62,617 nt of DNA from Cyanobacteria bacterium RYN_339 (GTDB lineage: Bacteria > Cyanobacteriota > Sericytochromatia > S15B-MN24 > JAQBPE01), in contig JAQBPE010000239.1 in assembly GCA_028287685.1 (NCBI GenBank), positions 1-62,617 on the forward strand, read 5' to 3'. A program made the position numbers and the translations under genes. The notes under the pieces were generated by a model. It had not been told where the DNA came from, searched no databases, and saw nothing but the letters and a program-made list of their open reading frames with translations. Of the stretch, positions 51,121 to 58,677 are shown piece by piece (position 1 is the stretch's first letter; each line of letters begins with the position of its first letter).

Positions 51121-52944
51121 CTATGAGGCTGCGTGGAGTGCTTGGTAGAGGGCGGCGGCCACCGTGCGCGGCAACCCGGATTCCTTGGCCAGGGCGTCCT
51201 GACCCAGCTCGCGCAGCTTCGCCACGGAGCCGAACTTCTCGATGAGCTTCTTGCGGCGGGCGGGGCCCAAGCCGGGCACCTCGTCCAACAAGGACAGCGT
51301 CATGCGCTTGCCGCGCTGTTGCCGCTGGAAGGTGACGGCGAAGCGGTGGGCCTCGTCGCGGACTTGTTGAACCAGGTGCAGCGCCGGCGAGGTGCGTTCC
51401 AGTAGCAAGGCGTCGCGCGCGCCGGGCAGGAAGATCTCCTCTTCGCGCTTGGCCAGCCCGAAGATCGGTCCCGGCTCCGCGCCCGTGGCCGCGATGCCCT
51501 CGAGCGCCGCACTCAGCTGGCCCTTGCCGCCATCGATGATCACGAGGTCGGGCCACGGCCAATCGCCCTCGCGGCTGCGGTTGTAGCGGCGCATCAGCAC
51601 CTCGCGCATGCTGGCGAAGTCGTCGTTGTCGAGCACCGTCTTGAGCTTGAACTTGCGGTACTGGTCCTTGGCCGGCCGGCCGTTGATGAAGACCACCATC
51701 GAAGCCACGATGTCCGTGCCGCCCAGGTGCGAGATGTCGAAGGCCTCGATCCGCTCCGGCACTGCCGCGAGGCCGAGCGCGCGCGCCAGCTCCGCCGGCC
51801 CGCCGGTCGCGGCCGTGCGGCTCTCGGCCATGTCGACCAGCTTCAGGCGGCCGAGCTCCTGCTCCGCGTTCTTGCTTACCAACCGGATCAGGTCCAACTT
51901 GCTGCCTCGCTGCGGCGTCGCCACGACGACCTTGCCGCCGCGGCGCTGGGAGAGCCAGCCCGCCAGGGCGCTCTCGCCCTCGATCTTGTAGGGCAGCAAG
52001 ACCTCGCGGGGGAGGTTCTCCGTGCGCTCGTAGTATTGCACCACGAACTGTTCCAACAGGTCCGTGACCTCCTCGCCCTCCGCCTTCAGCGTGAAGACCA
52101 GGCGCCCGATCACCTTGCCCTGGCGCACCTGGAAGACCTGGAAGACGGCCCGCGTCTCGTCCACGGCCATGCCGATGCCGTCCTGGTCGTCTTCGGGGTC
52201 GCCCACCACCTTTTGGCGCTGACGGAAGCTTTCCAACGAATGGAGTTGATCGCGCAGCTTGGCCGCACGCTCGAAATCCAGCTCTTCGGCGGCGGAGGCC
52301 ATCTCCTTCTTGATGCGCGTCAGGATGCGGTCATGCTTCCCGTCCAGGAAGTCGGCCACGTCCTCCACCATCTTGGCGTAGTCCGCCTGCTCCACCAAGC
52401 CCTGGCATGGCCCCAGGCACTTGCCCAGGTGGAAGTTGAGGCAGGGCCGGTTGCGGAACTGGGGGTTCTTGCGCTTGCGCAACGGGAACAGCCGCTCGAT
52501 CAGGTGCAGGGCGTGGTGCATGCCCGTGCCGTCCGGGTAGGGCCCGAAGTAGCGTGCGCCGTCGGACAGGCGCTGACGCACGACCGTGAGCCGCGGGAAG
52601 GGCTCGTTGGTGCCCAGCTTGAGGAAGGGGTACTGCTTGTCGTCTTTTAGCAGGGCGTTGTAGTACGGCCGGTGGTGCTTGATGAGGTTGCTCTCGAGCA
52701 CCAGCGCCTCCACCTCGTTGCGGGTGGTGATGGTCTCGAGGTCCTCGATCTGGGTGACCAGGGCGCGAATCTTGGGCGACAGGCCGCGGCCGCTCTGGAA
52801 GTAGCTGCGCACGCGGTTGCGCAGCACAAGGGCCTTCCCGACGTAGAGGATCTGGCCCAGGGCGTTCTTCATGAGGTAGACGCCCGGCTCCGCCGGCAAG
52901 GAATCGAGTCGCTGTTGGAGGCTTTCGTTCAAGGGTTTAGACAT
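51121..52944 (-). CDS. uvrC: UvrABC nuclease subunit UvrC
   Basis: The 607-aa protein has the GIY-YIG 3'-nuclease (GVYLMKNALGQILYVGKA), the Cys cluster PCLNFHLGKCLGPCQG, the UVR motif (KKEMASAAEELDFERAAKLRDQL), the RNase H-like 5'-nuclease domain (DISHLGGTDIVASMVVF) and C-terminal HhH (DEVPGLGPARRKKLIEKFGSVAKL). Full length. It incises either side of bulky lesions in nucleotide excision repair. Its ribosome site lies within a perfect hairpin that ends 5 bases before the ATG. Confidence 0.97.
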   Translation of the reverse strand: MSKPLNESLQQRLDSLPAEPGVYLMKNALGQILYVGKALVLRNRVRSYFQSGRGLSPKIRALVTQIEDLETITTRNEVEALVLESNLIKHHRPYYNALLKDDKQYPFLKLGTNEPFPRLTVVRQRLSDGARYFGPYPDGTGMHHALHLIERLFPLRKRKNPQFRNRPCLNFHLGKCLGPCQGLVEQADYAKMVEDVADFLDGKHDRILTRIKKEMASAAEELDFERAAKLRDQLHSLESFRQRQKVVGDPEDDQDGIGMAVDETRAVFQVFQVRQGKVIGRLVFTLKAEGEEVTDLLEQFVVQYYERTENLPREVLLPYKIEGESALAGWLSQRRGGKVVVATPQRGSKLDLIRLVSKNAEQELGRLKLVDMAESRTAATGGPAELARALGLAAVPERIEAFDISHLGGTDIVASMVVFINGRPAKDQYRKFKLKTVLDNDDFASMREVLMRRYNRSREGDWPWPDLVIIDGGKGQLSAALEGIAATGAEPGPIFGLAKREEEIFLPGARDALLLERTSPALHLVQQVRDEAHRFAVTFQRQQRGKRMTLSLLDEVPGLGPARRKKLIEKFGSVAKLRELGQDALAKESGLPRTVAAALYQALHAAS

Positions 52945-52948
52945 AATA

Positions 52949-52982
52949 CGGCCCCCTCATTCTACTATGAACGAGGGGGCCG
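52949..52982 (-). promoter_or_regulatory. Hairpin sequestering the uvrC ribosome-binding site
   Basis: A perfect 10-bp stem (52949-52958 with 52973-52982) with a 14-base loop precedes uvrC. In the mRNA the 3' arm carries GAGGGGG, the only Shine-Dalgarno sequence, 7 bases before the ATG. The stem would hide it. It also follows the 32-aa lipoprotein gene and could act as terminator for that gene, though the T-run is short. Confidence 0.6.
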
Positions 52983-53013
52983 GGCCGGTAGGCCGCTTTA
53001 CGATTTGTAAGAA

Positions 53014-53112
53014 TCAGTACACGTCAAACAAGTTCCCCAGACCGCCGCGGCAGGCGGTCAACAGGGCCATCGATGCGATGGCGGCGGCGGCGAAGGCGAT
53101 ACGCTTGATCAT
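53014..53112 (-). CDS. Tiny lipoprotein (32 aa)
   Basis: The product has a Lys-Arg N terminus, a hydrophobic Ala-rich stretch and a lipobox LLTAC at Cys21, leaving a 12-residue mature peptide (CRGGLGNLFDVY). The size and shape are entericidin-like, though no homology is claimed. GGGGAGAGGA lies about 7 bases before the ATG, and CATAAT further upstream could be a -10. uvrC follows 69 bases later, after a hairpin. Confidence 0.65.
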   Translation of the reverse strand: MIKRIAFAAAAIASMALLTACRGGLGNLFDVY

Positions 53113-53177
53113 GGTCGGTCCTCTCCCCTTATTATGCCCGGCGCTGGGGAATATACTACATAAGCCCCCCAGGAGCT

Positions 53178-53618
53178 GTGATGCTTAAACCCGTTGACGG
53201 CCAAGCGGCCCCCAACCTGTCCTCCAGCACGCTGGGCCCCGGCGCCGCCCCGGCCGCGCCCACCGTGAAGTTCGCCACGGCCATGCAGACCACCCAGAAC
53301 AAGGTGGCGCAGGACACCATGGTGGCCTTCCTCGCCGAGATCGACGAGCAGGGCAAGCGCCTGATGAAGCACCCGATCCGCGCGGAAGTGGAGCGCTACC
53401 GCGCGCTGGTGGGCAAGTTCGTCAAGGAAGCCTCGGCCCAGATGACCACCATGGAAAAGCGGACGGACCGTCGCAACCGCGCGTTCACGCTGATCAAAGA
53501 AATCGACAAGAAGCTCGCCGAGCTCACGCAGCTCATGATCGACGGCCAAGCCAAACAACTCGACGTCCTGGCCAAGCTCCAGGAGATCCATGGAATGCTG
53601 GTAGACCTGAAGATCTAA
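53178..53618 (+). CDS. YaaR-like (DUF327) protein
   Basis: The 146-aa protein has a disordered ~35-residue N terminus and a helical domain matching DUF327/YaaR: FLAEIDEQGKRLMKHPIRAEVERYRALVGKFVKEA, and the C-terminal end LAKLQEIHGMLVDLKI. The function of the family is not established; it is known to me mainly from Firmicutes and Thermotogae. CAGGAG precedes the ATG by 6 bases. It is divergent from the small lipoprotein gene. Confidence 0.8.
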   Translation: MMLKPVDGQAAPNLSSSTLGPGAAPAAPTVKFATAMQTTQNKVAQDTMVAFLAEIDEQGKRLMKHPIRAEVERYRALVGKFVKEASAQMTTMEKRTDRRNRAFTLIKEIDKKLAELTQLMIDGQAKQLDVLAKLQEIHGMLVDLKI

Positions 53619-53724
53619 CCGATCAGTTTACCAACTCTTCAACCAAGCATAGTCTGATGTTAAGTCAGTGTACAGGTCCCGGCCCCGATATCCGTCTGGT
53701 GGATATTGTGCCATAGGGGTCAAG

Positions 53725-54825
53725 ATGTACAACTGCTACTACCACCCGAAGACCGAAGGCTCCAACTCCTGCAAGGGTTGCAAGCTTCCTGTTTGCGCGG
53801 GTTGCGAGGGCGATCTTGGCTTCTGCCCCGACTGCATGGGCAAGCGTAACGCCGTCCACCAGCTCCGGGCCCTGCGCGGCGCCGTCGAGAAGAAGCAGAA
53901 GCTGGCCTCCACGACCGCCCGCCTGCGCCTGGCCATCCGCCAGATGGGCGTCGGCCGTCCGTCCGTCGCTGCCTACTCCGCCCCGTCGGCGCCCGCCACC
54001 CCGGCCCGCGCCTCGATGATGACCCGCCCGTTGCCCCCGCTGGACGAGCCGATCGCCCAGCCCTACGCGCCCGCCGCCTCGGTGGCCCCCGCCCGCAAGC
54101 CGGCCCGCCGTCGTTCCACGTCCAACTGGAAGTACGATCCCGACAAGCTGGCCTACCGCGCCCCCGAGGGCCTGGCCGCCATCAACAAGAAGCGCCGCCC
54201 CGCCCGCCAGAACGCCGGCCAAATGGTCGCCGACGCCCGCGCGGAGTTCCGCTTCACCACCGCCCTGTTCGCCAAGGCCGTCTCGCTGGGCCTCGCGCTC
54301 TTCGTCGGCGTGTTGTGCTACCAGCTGTTCTTCAAGGTGGCGCCGGTTGGCAAGCCCGCCGCCCACCCGCTTTACACCCCGCTCACCCAGTCGGAGCGCA
54401 AGGTCGTGGATGACACGATCAAGCAGGGCCAGCCGGTCAAGAAGAAGTTCGTGGATCTGCCGGACGCGATGCTGGACTCCCAGCCCCGCCCCGCGCAGCA
54501 GCCCCCCGCCGAAGCCTCGACCGCGCGCAGTTCCTTCGCGGAAGCCGCCGCCGTGGCCCGCAGCGTCGCCCCCGCCGCCGCCCAGGTTGCCCCGCAGCCC
54601 GTCTACCGCTCGGCTCCCCGCACGGTCGCCGCCGCCTACGTCGCCCCCCGCGCCAACTACGCCGCCCGCCCCCAGCGCGTCGTGTACGGCTCCGCCCCCG
54701 CCCCCGCCGCCGCGCCGGCCACCCGCCGCCAGCCGTCGCTGGAATCGGCCATCCACTTCTCCGGCCCCGGCGCCTACAACACCCACCGCGGCAGCGCCAG
54801 CAAGGTGGAAGTCATCCACTGGTAA
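53725..54825 (+). CDS. B-box-like zinc-finger membrane protein with low-complexity tail
   Basis: The 366-aa protein starts with a Cys/His cluster (residues 1-38: YNCYYHPK..CKGCKLPVCAGC..FCPDC) that fits a B-box-type zinc finger. A charged helix and an Ala/Pro-rich stretch follow, then one membrane segment near residues ~190-210 (LFAKAVSLGLALFVGVLCYQL), so the finger should be cytoplasmic. The remaining ~150 residues are Ala/Pro/Arg-rich and would be extracytoplasmic. No catalytic domain is seen. It is terminated by a strong hairpin. Confidence 0.75.
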   Translation: MYNCYYHPKTEGSNSCKGCKLPVCAGCEGDLGFCPDCMGKRNAVHQLRALRGAVEKKQKLASTTARLRLAIRQMGVGRPSVAAYSAPSAPATPARASMMTRPLPPLDEPIAQPYAPAASVAPARKPARRRSTSNWKYDPDKLAYRAPEGLAAINKKRRPARQNAGQMVADARAEFRFTTALFAKAVSLGLALFVGVLCYQLFFKVAPVGKPAAHPLYTPLTQSERKVVDDTIKQGQPVKKKFVDLPDAMLDSQPRPAQQPPAEASTARSSFAEAAAVARSVAPAAAQVAPQPVYRSAPRTVAAAYVAPRANYAARPQRVVYGSAPAPAAAPATRRQPSLESAIHFSGPGAYNTHRGSASKVEVIHW

Positions 54826-54837
54826 GCCTTCCCGGCC

Positions 54838-54863
54838 AGCCCCCCGTCCGCGGGGGGCTTTTT
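54838..54863 (+). terminator. Rho-independent terminator
   Basis: A perfect 8-bp stem (54838-54845 with 54852-54859) with loop GTCCGC is followed by TTTTT. It ends the zinc-finger gene 13 bases after its stop. Confidence 0.9.
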
Positions 54864-54912
54864 CTATGTTAAGATAAGGTGAAGAAATTCAATTTTGGGA
54901 GGGGCGGGACCG

Positions 54913-55323
54913 ATGGTCGAGCTGGATCACCTGTTGGGCGTGCGCGGCAGCGCCGCCACCGTCGTGGGATCGGACAACACCGCCGTGACGGTCGGCAGCG
55001 GCACCCTGCCGATCTTCGCCACGCCGTCCATGGCCGCGCTGGCCGAGCAGGCCGCCTGCGCCGCCGTCCAGGCCTACATGCCGCTGGGCCGCACCACCGT
55101 GGGCATGGGCATGCACATCCGCCACCTGGCGGCGTCGCCGATCGGCCACAACGTCTCCGCGGAGGCCGTGGTGGTGGCGGTCGAGGGCCGGCGGATCGAG
55201 TTCAAGATCACCGTGCATGACGAGCGCGAGAAGATCGGCGACGGCACCCACGAACGCTTCGCGATCGACGCCGAAGGCTTCATGAACAAGCTGCTGCTGA
55301 AGAAGCCCAAGGGCGCTCATTAG
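54913..55323 (+). CDS. FlK-like hotdog acyl-CoA thioesterase
   Basis: The 136-aa protein has the FlK/thioesterase pattern: GSGTLPIFATPSMAALAEQAA, containing the Thr and Glu equivalents, and MHIRHLAASPIGH with the His. Such enzymes hydrolyse fluoroacetyl-CoA in Streptomyces and, more often, unknown acyl-CoAs. The ATG at 54913 is taken over an upstream TTG since GGGAGGGG precedes it. It overlaps the selD start by one base. Confidence 0.82.
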   Translation: MVELDHLLGVRGSAATVVGSDNTAVTVGSGTLPIFATPSMAALAEQAACAAVQAYMPLGRTTVGMGMHIRHLAASPIGHNVSAEAVVVAVEGRRIEFKITVHDEREKIGDGTHERFAIDAEGFMNKLLLKKPKGAH

Positions 55324-56357
55324 TGAGCCAGGAGCAGGCCGTTCGGCTCACGTCTTTGGCGAAGAGCGCGGGCTGCGCTGCCAAGGTCGGCCCCGGCCAA
55401 CTTTCCCAGGTGCTCGGCCGGCTCCAGCGCAGCGCTGACCCCCGCCTGCTGGTGGGTTTCGAAACCAACGACGACGCCGGCGTGTTCCAGCTGACGCCGG
55501 AGCTCGCGCTGGTGCAGACCGTGGACTTCTTCCCGCCCATGGTGGACGACCCGTATACGTTCGGGGCGATCGCCGCCGCCAACGCGCTGTCCGACATCTA
55601 CGCGATGGGTGGCACGCCGCTGACGGCGCTGAACATCCTGGCCTTCCCCACCAAGACCTTGCCGCTCGAGGTCCTCGCCGAGATCCTGCGCGGCGGGGCG
55701 GACAAGGCCGCGGAAGCCGGCGTGGCCGTGCTAGGCGGCCATTCCGTGGAGGACGAGGTGCCCAAGTACGGCATGGCCGTGACCGGCACGATCCATCCCC
55801 AGCGCATCCTGACCAACGCGGGCGCGCAGGCGGGCGACCGGCTGCTGCTGACGAAGCGCATCGGCGTGGGGCTGTTGACCACCGGCATCAAGCGCGGGCT
55901 GATCAGCCCCGAGGGGGAGCGCGCGGCGATCGCCAGCATGGCGCAGCTGAACAAGCTCGCTGGCGAGGTGCTGGCCCGACGCGGCGCCCATGCCTGCACC
56001 GACATCACCGGCTTCGGCCTGTTGGGCCACCTGAACGAGATGGCGCGCGGCAGCAACCTGCGCGCGGAGATCAGGTTCGCCGCCGTGCCGATCTTCGAAG
56101 AGGCCCTGGCGTTGGCGCGGGCCGACGAGGCGCCGGGCGGCACGGAGCGCAACCTTGCCTATGTCGAGCAGTTCGTGACCTTCGCCGAGACGCTCGATCG
56201 GGGCCAACGCTTGGTCCTCGCCGACGCTCAGACCTCGGGCGGCCTCCTGATCGCCACCAACGAGGCCGACACGCTGAAGGCCGATCTCGAAGCCGCGGGC
56301 GTCACGGTCTGGGAAATCGGCCGCATGGTCGAAGGCTCTGGCATCACTGTAGCCTAG
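55323..56357 (+). CDS. selD: Selenide, water dikinase (selenophosphate synthase)
   Basis: The 344-aa enzyme makes selenophosphate from selenide and ATP. The catalytic Cys and Lys are in SAGCAAKVGPGQL (Cys form, not selenocysteine), and GFETNDDAGVF, DFFPPMVDDPYTFGAIAAANALSDIYAMGG and DITGFGLLGHL are family signatures. Start is GTG sharing one base with the thioesterase TAG. It implies selenoproteins or selenouridine; other sel genes are not in the window. Confidence 0.96.
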   Translation: MSQEQAVRLTSLAKSAGCAAKVGPGQLSQVLGRLQRSADPRLLVGFETNDDAGVFQLTPELALVQTVDFFPPMVDDPYTFGAIAAANALSDIYAMGGTPLTALNILAFPTKTLPLEVLAEILRGGADKAAEAGVAVLGGHSVEDEVPKYGMAVTGTIHPQRILTNAGAQAGDRLLLTKRIGVGLLTTGIKRGLISPEGERAAIASMAQLNKLAGEVLARRGAHACTDITGFGLLGHLNEMARGSNLRAEIRFAAVPIFEEALALARADEAPGGTERNLAYVEQFVTFAETLDRGQRLVLADAQTSGGLLIATNEADTLKADLEAAGVTVWEIGRMVEGSGITVA

Positions 56358-56360
56358 TTC

Positions 56361-56381
56361 CCTCTCCCTTTACGGGGGAGG
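56361..56381. terminator. Imperfect hairpin between convergent genes
   Basis: A stem of 8 positions with one mismatch (56361-56368 with 56374-56381) lies in the 43-base gap between selD and the opposing lipoprotein gene. No clear T-run. Confidence 0.35.
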
Positions 56382-56400
56382 TGCCGACAGGCGGAGGGGG

Positions 56401-56799
56401 CTAACCGTCCCCGCAAGCCCCATACTCGGCCGCATTGTCCGTCGTCGTCGCATCCGGATCCAACTGCCCCGTCGCCGGGTCGTACGTCGTCCAGAAGATC
56501 ACCTTGCGCGCCACCCCGTCCTTGGTCAGCGTGCAGAAGCCGGTGATGCCCATGTGCCCGTTCGAGAAGGTCACGGCCTCCACGTAGCGGAACTCCGTCG
56601 GCACGGCAGGCACAAACGACGCCGTGAGTGCGGCCGTGAGCCCGGTCGTGGCGGCCGGCGCGAGGCGGGCAACGCAGGCAACAGGGGCCTGCGCACGGGC
56701 GGCAATTGACGAGGGCGCCAAGCGCTGCGCGGTCGTCGGCATGGTGCCGCAACCGGCCAGGAGGGTGAACAAGCAGCCGAGGGCAACGAGCCTGGACAT
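56401..56799 (-). CDS. Small predicted lipoprotein (132 aa)
   Basis: The protein has lipobox LAGC (Cys17) after MSRLVALGCLFTL and a short mature part with two further Cys pairs (PVACVA, TGFCTL, EYGACG). AAGGAG precedes the ATG by 5 bases. No family recognised. It is divergent from mutL over 159 bases. Confidence 0.7.
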   Translation of the reverse strand: MSRLVALGCLFTLLAGCGTMPTTAQRLAPSSIAARAQAPVACVARLAPAATTGLTAALTASFVPAVPTEFRYVEAVTFSNGHMGITGFCTLTKDGVARKVIFWTTYDPATGQLDPDATTTDNAAEYGACGDG

Positions 56800-56958
56800 A
56801 GGAGCTCCTTTTCGAACGGGACGCTGTGTCCTTATCGGATATTAAGGCCAGCTTAATTCTTATCCAGACGCTAAGCCTGGGTTAAGGACGCAATAACCGC
56901 CTTGAAACGAACGGCCGAGGATCCGCCCGGGGCAAGCCTTATGCTACGATCACGGACC

Positions 56959-58677
56959 ATGTCCAAGATCCAGCGCCTGCCCATCCATGTCGCCAACCAG
57001 ATCGCCGCCGGCGAGGTGATCGAGCGGCCCGCGTCCGTCGTGAAGGAGCTGGTGGAGAACGCCCTGGACGCCGGCGCCACCCGCATCACCGTGGAAGTGG
57101 GCCAGGGCGGCCGCGACCTGCGCGTGACGGACGATGGCGAGGGCATGAACGAGGAAGACGCCCGCCTGGCCTTCGAGCGCTTCGCCACCAGCAAGCTGCG
57201 GGACGCCGAGGAGCTGTGGAACCTGGCTACCATGGGCTTCCGCGGGGAGGCCCTCGCCAGCATCGCGGCGATCGCCCGCGTCGAGTGCGTCACCCGGCCG
57301 CGCGGCGGGGATCGCGGCAGCAAGATCACGATCCACGGGGGCGCCGAGCCGATCGTGAAGCCGGCCGGCTGCCCGGAAGGCACCAGCATCCAGGTGGCCG
57401 ACCTGTTCTTCAACACCCCGGCGCGCGTGAAGTTCCTGCGCGCCGCCGCCACCGAGCAAGGCCACATCAACGACGTGCTGGCCGGCCTGGCCCTGTGCCA
57501 CCCGGCCGTGGACTTCCGCCTGCTGGTGAACGACCGCGAGGTGCTGTCGACCGTGGGCGCCGGCACCCTGCGCGAAGTGGCCGCGATGCTGTTGGGCGAC
57601 GACCTGGCGCTGGACATGACGGAGGTGGAGGGCGGTTCCCCGATCGGGCGCGTGCACGGGTTGGTTTGCCGGCCGGACCGGGTGCGCGGCGATCGGTCGC
57701 AGCAGTGGTTCTTCGTGAACCACCGCTGGGTCAAGCACCCGTTGCTGGCGCGGGCGGTGGAAGAATCATTTAGCGGGCACATCCCCCCCGGCCGTTACCC
57801 CACCTTCCTGCTCTTCCTGGAGCTCGACCCCGGCATGGTAGACATCAACGTGCACCCGGCCAAGAAGGAAGTCCGCCTCGGCCAGACCCAGCGCGTCTTC
57901 TCGCTGATCAAGGACGCGGTGATGCGTGCCTTCACCCGGGACGGGCTGTCCGTCTACGACGGCGCGGTGGACGACGTCGCCTATGCCCCGTCGGCCTTCC
58001 CCAGCCGGCCCGCCGTGTTCGCCCCGGCCGCCGCCATGGCCGCCTACGCGCCGCCATCGCTCTTTCGCGAGGCGGCACCGGCCTATGAAGCCTCCCAAGG
58101 CCTGCCCCGCGAGCTCAACGGCCTCCGCGTGATCGCCCAGCTCCACCGCACCTACATCCTGTGCGAGCACCCGGATGGCCTGTTCCTGTTAGACCAGCAC
58201 AACTCCCACGAGCGTTGGCTCTATGAACAACTGGGGCCCGTCGATGTGGTGTCCCAGGAACTGCTGATGCCGATCGCGCTGACGTTGAACGTGACGGAGC
58301 GGGCCGCGGCCGAAGAGTTCCAGGCGCGCCTGGCGGAGCTGGGCTTCGTGGTCGAGCCCTTTGGGCCGGACACCTGGGCGGTCCGCGCCATCCCCGCGCT
58401 GCTGCCGCTACGCGAGGCCGAGGCCACGGTGCGCGAACTGCTCTCACGCGGGGAAGCCGTGGGCGTGGTCTCGCGCCAGCCGGACGACGACCCGCTACGG
58501 CGCACCATCGCCTGCCATGCCTCCGTGCGGGCCGGGGACGTGTTGACCCACGAGCAGATGGAGCAGATCATCGAGCGGTTGAAGGAGACCCGCCATCCGC
58601 TGACGTGCCCGCACGGGCGACCGACGGGGATCATGGTGTCGATGGCGGAGCTGAACCGACGCTGCTTGCGGAGCTAG
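56959..58677 (+). CDS. mutL: DNA mismatch repair protein MutL, nicking-type
   Basis: The 572-aa protein has the GHKL ATPase motifs (VVKELVENALDAGAT, DDGEGMN, TMGFRGEALASIAAI) and a C-terminal endonuclease region with DQHNSHERWLYE, which fits the DQHAx2Ex4E motif except Asn for Ala, and CPHGRPT near the end. Organisms with this motif lack MutH and nick DNA with MutL. The ATG at 56959 is chosen as families start near SKIQRLP; TACGAT lies 8 bases upstream and there is no ribosome site. Confidence 0.96.
   Translation: MSKIQRLPIHVANQIAAGEVIERPASVVKELVENALDAGATRITVEVGQGGRDLRVTDDGEGMNEEDARLAFERFATSKLRDAEELWNLATMGFRGEALASIAAIARVECVTRPRGGDRGSKITIHGGAEPIVKPAGCPEGTSIQVADLFFNTPARVKFLRAAATEQGHINDVLAGLALCHPAVDFRLLVNDREVLSTVGAGTLREVAAMLLGDDLALDMTEVEGGSPIGRVHGLVCRPDRVRGDRSQQWFFVNHRWVKHPLLARAVEESFSGHIPPGRYPTFLLFLELDPGMVDINVHPAKKEVRLGQTQRVFSLIKDAVMRAFTRDGLSVYDGAVDDVAYAPSAFPSRPAVFAPAAAMAAYAPPSLFREAAPAYEASQGLPRELNGLRVIAQLHRTYILCEHPDGLFLLDQHNSHERWLYEQLGPVDVVSQELLMPIALTLNVTERAAAEEFQARLAELGFVVEPFGPDTWAVRAIPALLPLREAEATVRELLSRGEAVGVVSRQPDDDPLRRTIACHASVRAGDVLTHEQMEQIIERLKETRHPLTCPHGRPTGIMVSMAELNRRCLRS

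Noticed and set aside
52967-53188. Rightward 73-codon frame over the uvrC hairpin
   Set aside because: It overlaps the small lipoprotein on the other strand, which has both ribosome site and lipobox; this frame has neither.
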